42,946 bases of DNA. Source: Dehalococcoidia bacterium. Its GTDB lineage: Bacteria; Chloroflexota; Dehalococcoidia; Bin125. The stretch's first letter is position 1. The number at the start of each line of letters is the position of its first letter. Positions 41,748 through 42,946 of the stretch are shown here, in pieces. The notes under the pieces were generated by a model. The model searched no databases. It saw only the letters and a program-made list of their open reading frames with translations, and was not told the DNA's origin. The stretch lies in assembly GCA_022822375.1 (NCBI GenBank), contig JAJEBU010000112.1, forward strand, positions 1 through 42,946. Reading direction: 5' to 3'. The position numbers were made by a program, and so were the translations under genes.

Positions 41748-42578
41748 ATGGCAGAGAAATCAGGCGCCCTCTTCGTGGTCGCCACGCCGATCGGCAATAT
41801 GGAGGACATCACGCTCAGAGCGCTGCGCGTGCTGGGCGAGGTCGACCTGGTGGCGGCCGAGCATGTGCCGGTCGCCAGGCAGCTGTTGCGCCACTACGAG
41901 ATCGACACCATCGTGGCGCCGTACCACGACCAGGGGTCAGATGCTCGGCGCTTGGTCGAGCGGATGCAGCGCGGCGAATCGATCGCGCTGGTCTCGGACG
42001 CTGGGACGCCCGGTGTCTCCGATCCGGGACGCCGGCTCGTTGCGGCCGCGGCCGCGTCGGAGATCAGCGTCATCCCCATTCCTGGGCCTGCTGCGTCGAT
42101 TGCACTCTGGTCCGTCAGCGGAGCGGAGTCGCCTCGGGTGCAGCTGTATGGATTCCTGCCGCGCAAGTCCGGCGAGCGGCAGCGTGCGCTCGCGGAGATC
42201 GCTGCGGCTGGGCATAGCTCGGTCGTCTTCGAATCGCCACGGCGCGTGCGCGCGACGTTGCAAGAGCTGACGCAGATGCTGCCGGACGCTGAGTTGGTCA
42301 TCGGTCGAGAACTGACCAAGCTGCACGAGCAGATCTGGCGGGGGACGCCCGCAGCGGCGGTTGAGGCCTTCGCCGAACCGCGCGGGGAGTTCACCATTCT
42401 GATCGTCCCAGCTGCCGGCCAGGCGGATGTCTGGTCGGATGCGCAGATTGCGGAGGCGCTCGCCGACGCTGCGGCGCAGGGCGCATCGCGATCCCAGGCG
42501 GCTCGTTATGTCTCTCAGCAGTCCGGCCGGCCGCGACGCGAGATCTACGCACTGTGGCCCTTTGCGTCCGAACGTTGA
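41748..42578 (+). CDS. rsmI: RsmI, 16S rRNA 2'-O-ribose C1402 methyltransferase
   Basis: This 276-aa tetrapyrrole-methylase-fold enzyme methylates C1402 of 16S rRNA at the ribosomal P site. VVATPIGNMEDITLRALRVL, ALVSDAGTPGVSDPG, IPIPGPAASIAL and FYGFLP-like LYGFLPRKSGER are in the correct order, and VFESPRRVRATL follows. The usual AEDTR motif is AEHVPVARQLL here, a notable change near the RNA-binding face. No ribosome binding site is seen; TAGAGT is 7 nt upstream. An imperfect 10-bp repeat separates it from metG. Confidence 0.94.
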   Translation: MAEKSGALFVVATPIGNMEDITLRALRVLGEVDLVAAEHVPVARQLLRHYEIDTIVAPYHDQGSDARRLVERMQRGESIALVSDAGTPGVSDPGRRLVAAAAASEISVIPIPGPAASIALWSVSGAESPRVQLYGFLPRKSGERQRALAEIAAAGHSSVVFESPRRVRATLQELTQMLPDAELVIGRELTKLHEQIWRGTPAAAVEAFAEPRGEFTILIVPAAGQADVWSDAQIAEALADAAAQGASRSQAARYVSQQSGRPRREIYALWPFASER

Positions 42579-42610
42579 CAGCCGAGGACAGCAGGTGACA
42601 GCGGGTGACA
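42571..42610. repeat. Imperfect 10-bp tandem repeat between rsmI and metG
   Basis: Four consecutive 10-bp blocks end in GACA (AACGTTGACA, GCCGAGGACA, GCAGGTGACA, GCGGGTGACA). The first block contains the rsmI stop codon. The repeat ends about 30 bp before the metG -10-like box. The last two units are nearly identical, which suggests a recent duplication. Confidence 0.7.
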
Positions 42611-42641
42611 GACGGGCAGTTCCCCAATGCAGGAAGGCGCG

Positions 42642-42653
42642 TACCCTACTGAC
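42642..42653 (+). promoter_or_regulatory. Leaderless-type -10 box of metG
   Basis: TACCCT (42642-42647) ends 6 nt before the metG ATG at 42654. The purine-rich AGGAAGG at 42631-42637 is too far upstream to act as a ribosome binding site for this start. Confidence 0.4.
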
Positions 42654-42946
42654 ATGAGCGACAACATCCTCGTCTGCGTGGCCTGGCCCTATGCCAACGG
42701 CCCAATCCATCATGGTCAGCTGGGCGGGGCGTACCTCCCGGCCGACATCTTTGCCCGCTATCACCGCATCCGCGGCAACCGCGTGGCGATGGTCTCGGGC
42801 TCCGACGCGCACGGTACGCCGATCACGGTCCGTGCCGACGACGAGGGCCGCACACCGGCCGAGGTCGTGGCGGAGTTTCATCAGTCGATCCTCGACTCGT
42901 GGGACGGCATGGGCATCTCGTTCGACACCTTCACGACCACCATGAC
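42654..42946 (+). CDS. metG: Methionyl-tRNA synthetase, 5' part
   Basis: The first 97 codons are visible before the window ends. VAWPYANGPIHHGQLGGAYL contains the class I HIGH-type signature, here HHGQ instead of HIGH or HLGH, and VSGSDAHGTPI is the methionyl-tRNA-synthetase second signature. The enzyme charges initiator and elongator tRNA-Met. The ATG at 42654 has a TACCCT box 6 nt upstream and no Shine-Dalgarno sequence. The zinc-binding insert and KMSKS loop lie outside the window. Confidence 0.93.
   Translation, partial: MSDNILVCVAWPYANGPIHHGQLGGAYLPADIFARYHRIRGNRVAMVSGSDAHGTPITVRADDEGRTPAEVVAEFHQSILDSWDGMGISFDTFTTTM

Overview
The window is 42.9 kb of dense, GC-rich bacterial chromosome with about 45 protein genes, two tRNA genes and very short spacers. 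I see no rRNA, CRISPR array, insertion sequence or prophage. The gene families suggest a Chloroflexota member, probably a Dehalococcoidia/SAR202-like lineage: several CaiB/BaiF CoA-transferases, a GuaB3-type IMP dehydrogenase relative, an RlpA-like Tat protein with Trp-rich repeats, cyclophilins fused in tandem, and paired MaoC hydratases. This placement is inference from gene content only.

Layout. 1-943: lower-GC end of a possible acquired segment (GIY-YIG/DUF4357 protein, ATGA-coupled to a gene leaving the window). 984-4101: HEAT-SpoU methyltransferase, Tat-exported RlpA-like protein, membrane-anchored HtrA protease. 4112-8292 (minus): Crp/Fnr regulator, RraA-family protein and two tandem MFS transporters. 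8446-9712: crotonase-fold enzyme and an unknown protein. 9693-14825: four class III CoA-transferases forming two mirror-image pairs that diverge from a 47-bp spacer. 14874-21573: small membrane protein, CinA-like protein, alpha/beta hydrolase, GlcD-GlcE-GlcF oxidase and a metallo-beta-lactamase-fold hydrolase. 21589-23665 (minus): Mrp ATPase and NYN protein. 24157-26659: 73-aa protein, PyrD, tRNA-Pro, MaoC pair. 26704-28919 (minus): membrane protein and two cyclophilins. 28997-30450: ASCH-like protein and methyltransferase, followed by tRNA-Arg (minus). 30601-42946: housekeeping genes (ComM/YifB, class V aminotransferase, Rel, HisS, RF1, PrmC, beta-lactamase-fold esterase, GuaB3, RsmI, MetG start).

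The most interesting part is 8.4-21.6 kb, which reads as a CoA-dependent catabolic island. In each CoA-transferase pair the first gene lacks the family's catalytic Asp and the second keeps it, joined by ATGA overlaps. This is the organisation expected of heteromeric enzymes like benzylsuccinate CoA-transferase BbsEF. The two pairs share a divergent promoter with facing TAGACT -10 boxes and a near-palindrome midway between them. Downstream, the hydrolase and GlcDEF could supply 2-hydroxy/2-oxo acids, and the crotonase and MaoC enzymes could process the CoA esters. The substrate is unknown.

A second theme is transcription start architecture. Several genes have a TANNNT hexamer 6-8 nt before the start codon and no Shine-Dalgarno sequence, which suggests leaderless mRNAs; others have the same hexamer plus a good ribosome binding site.
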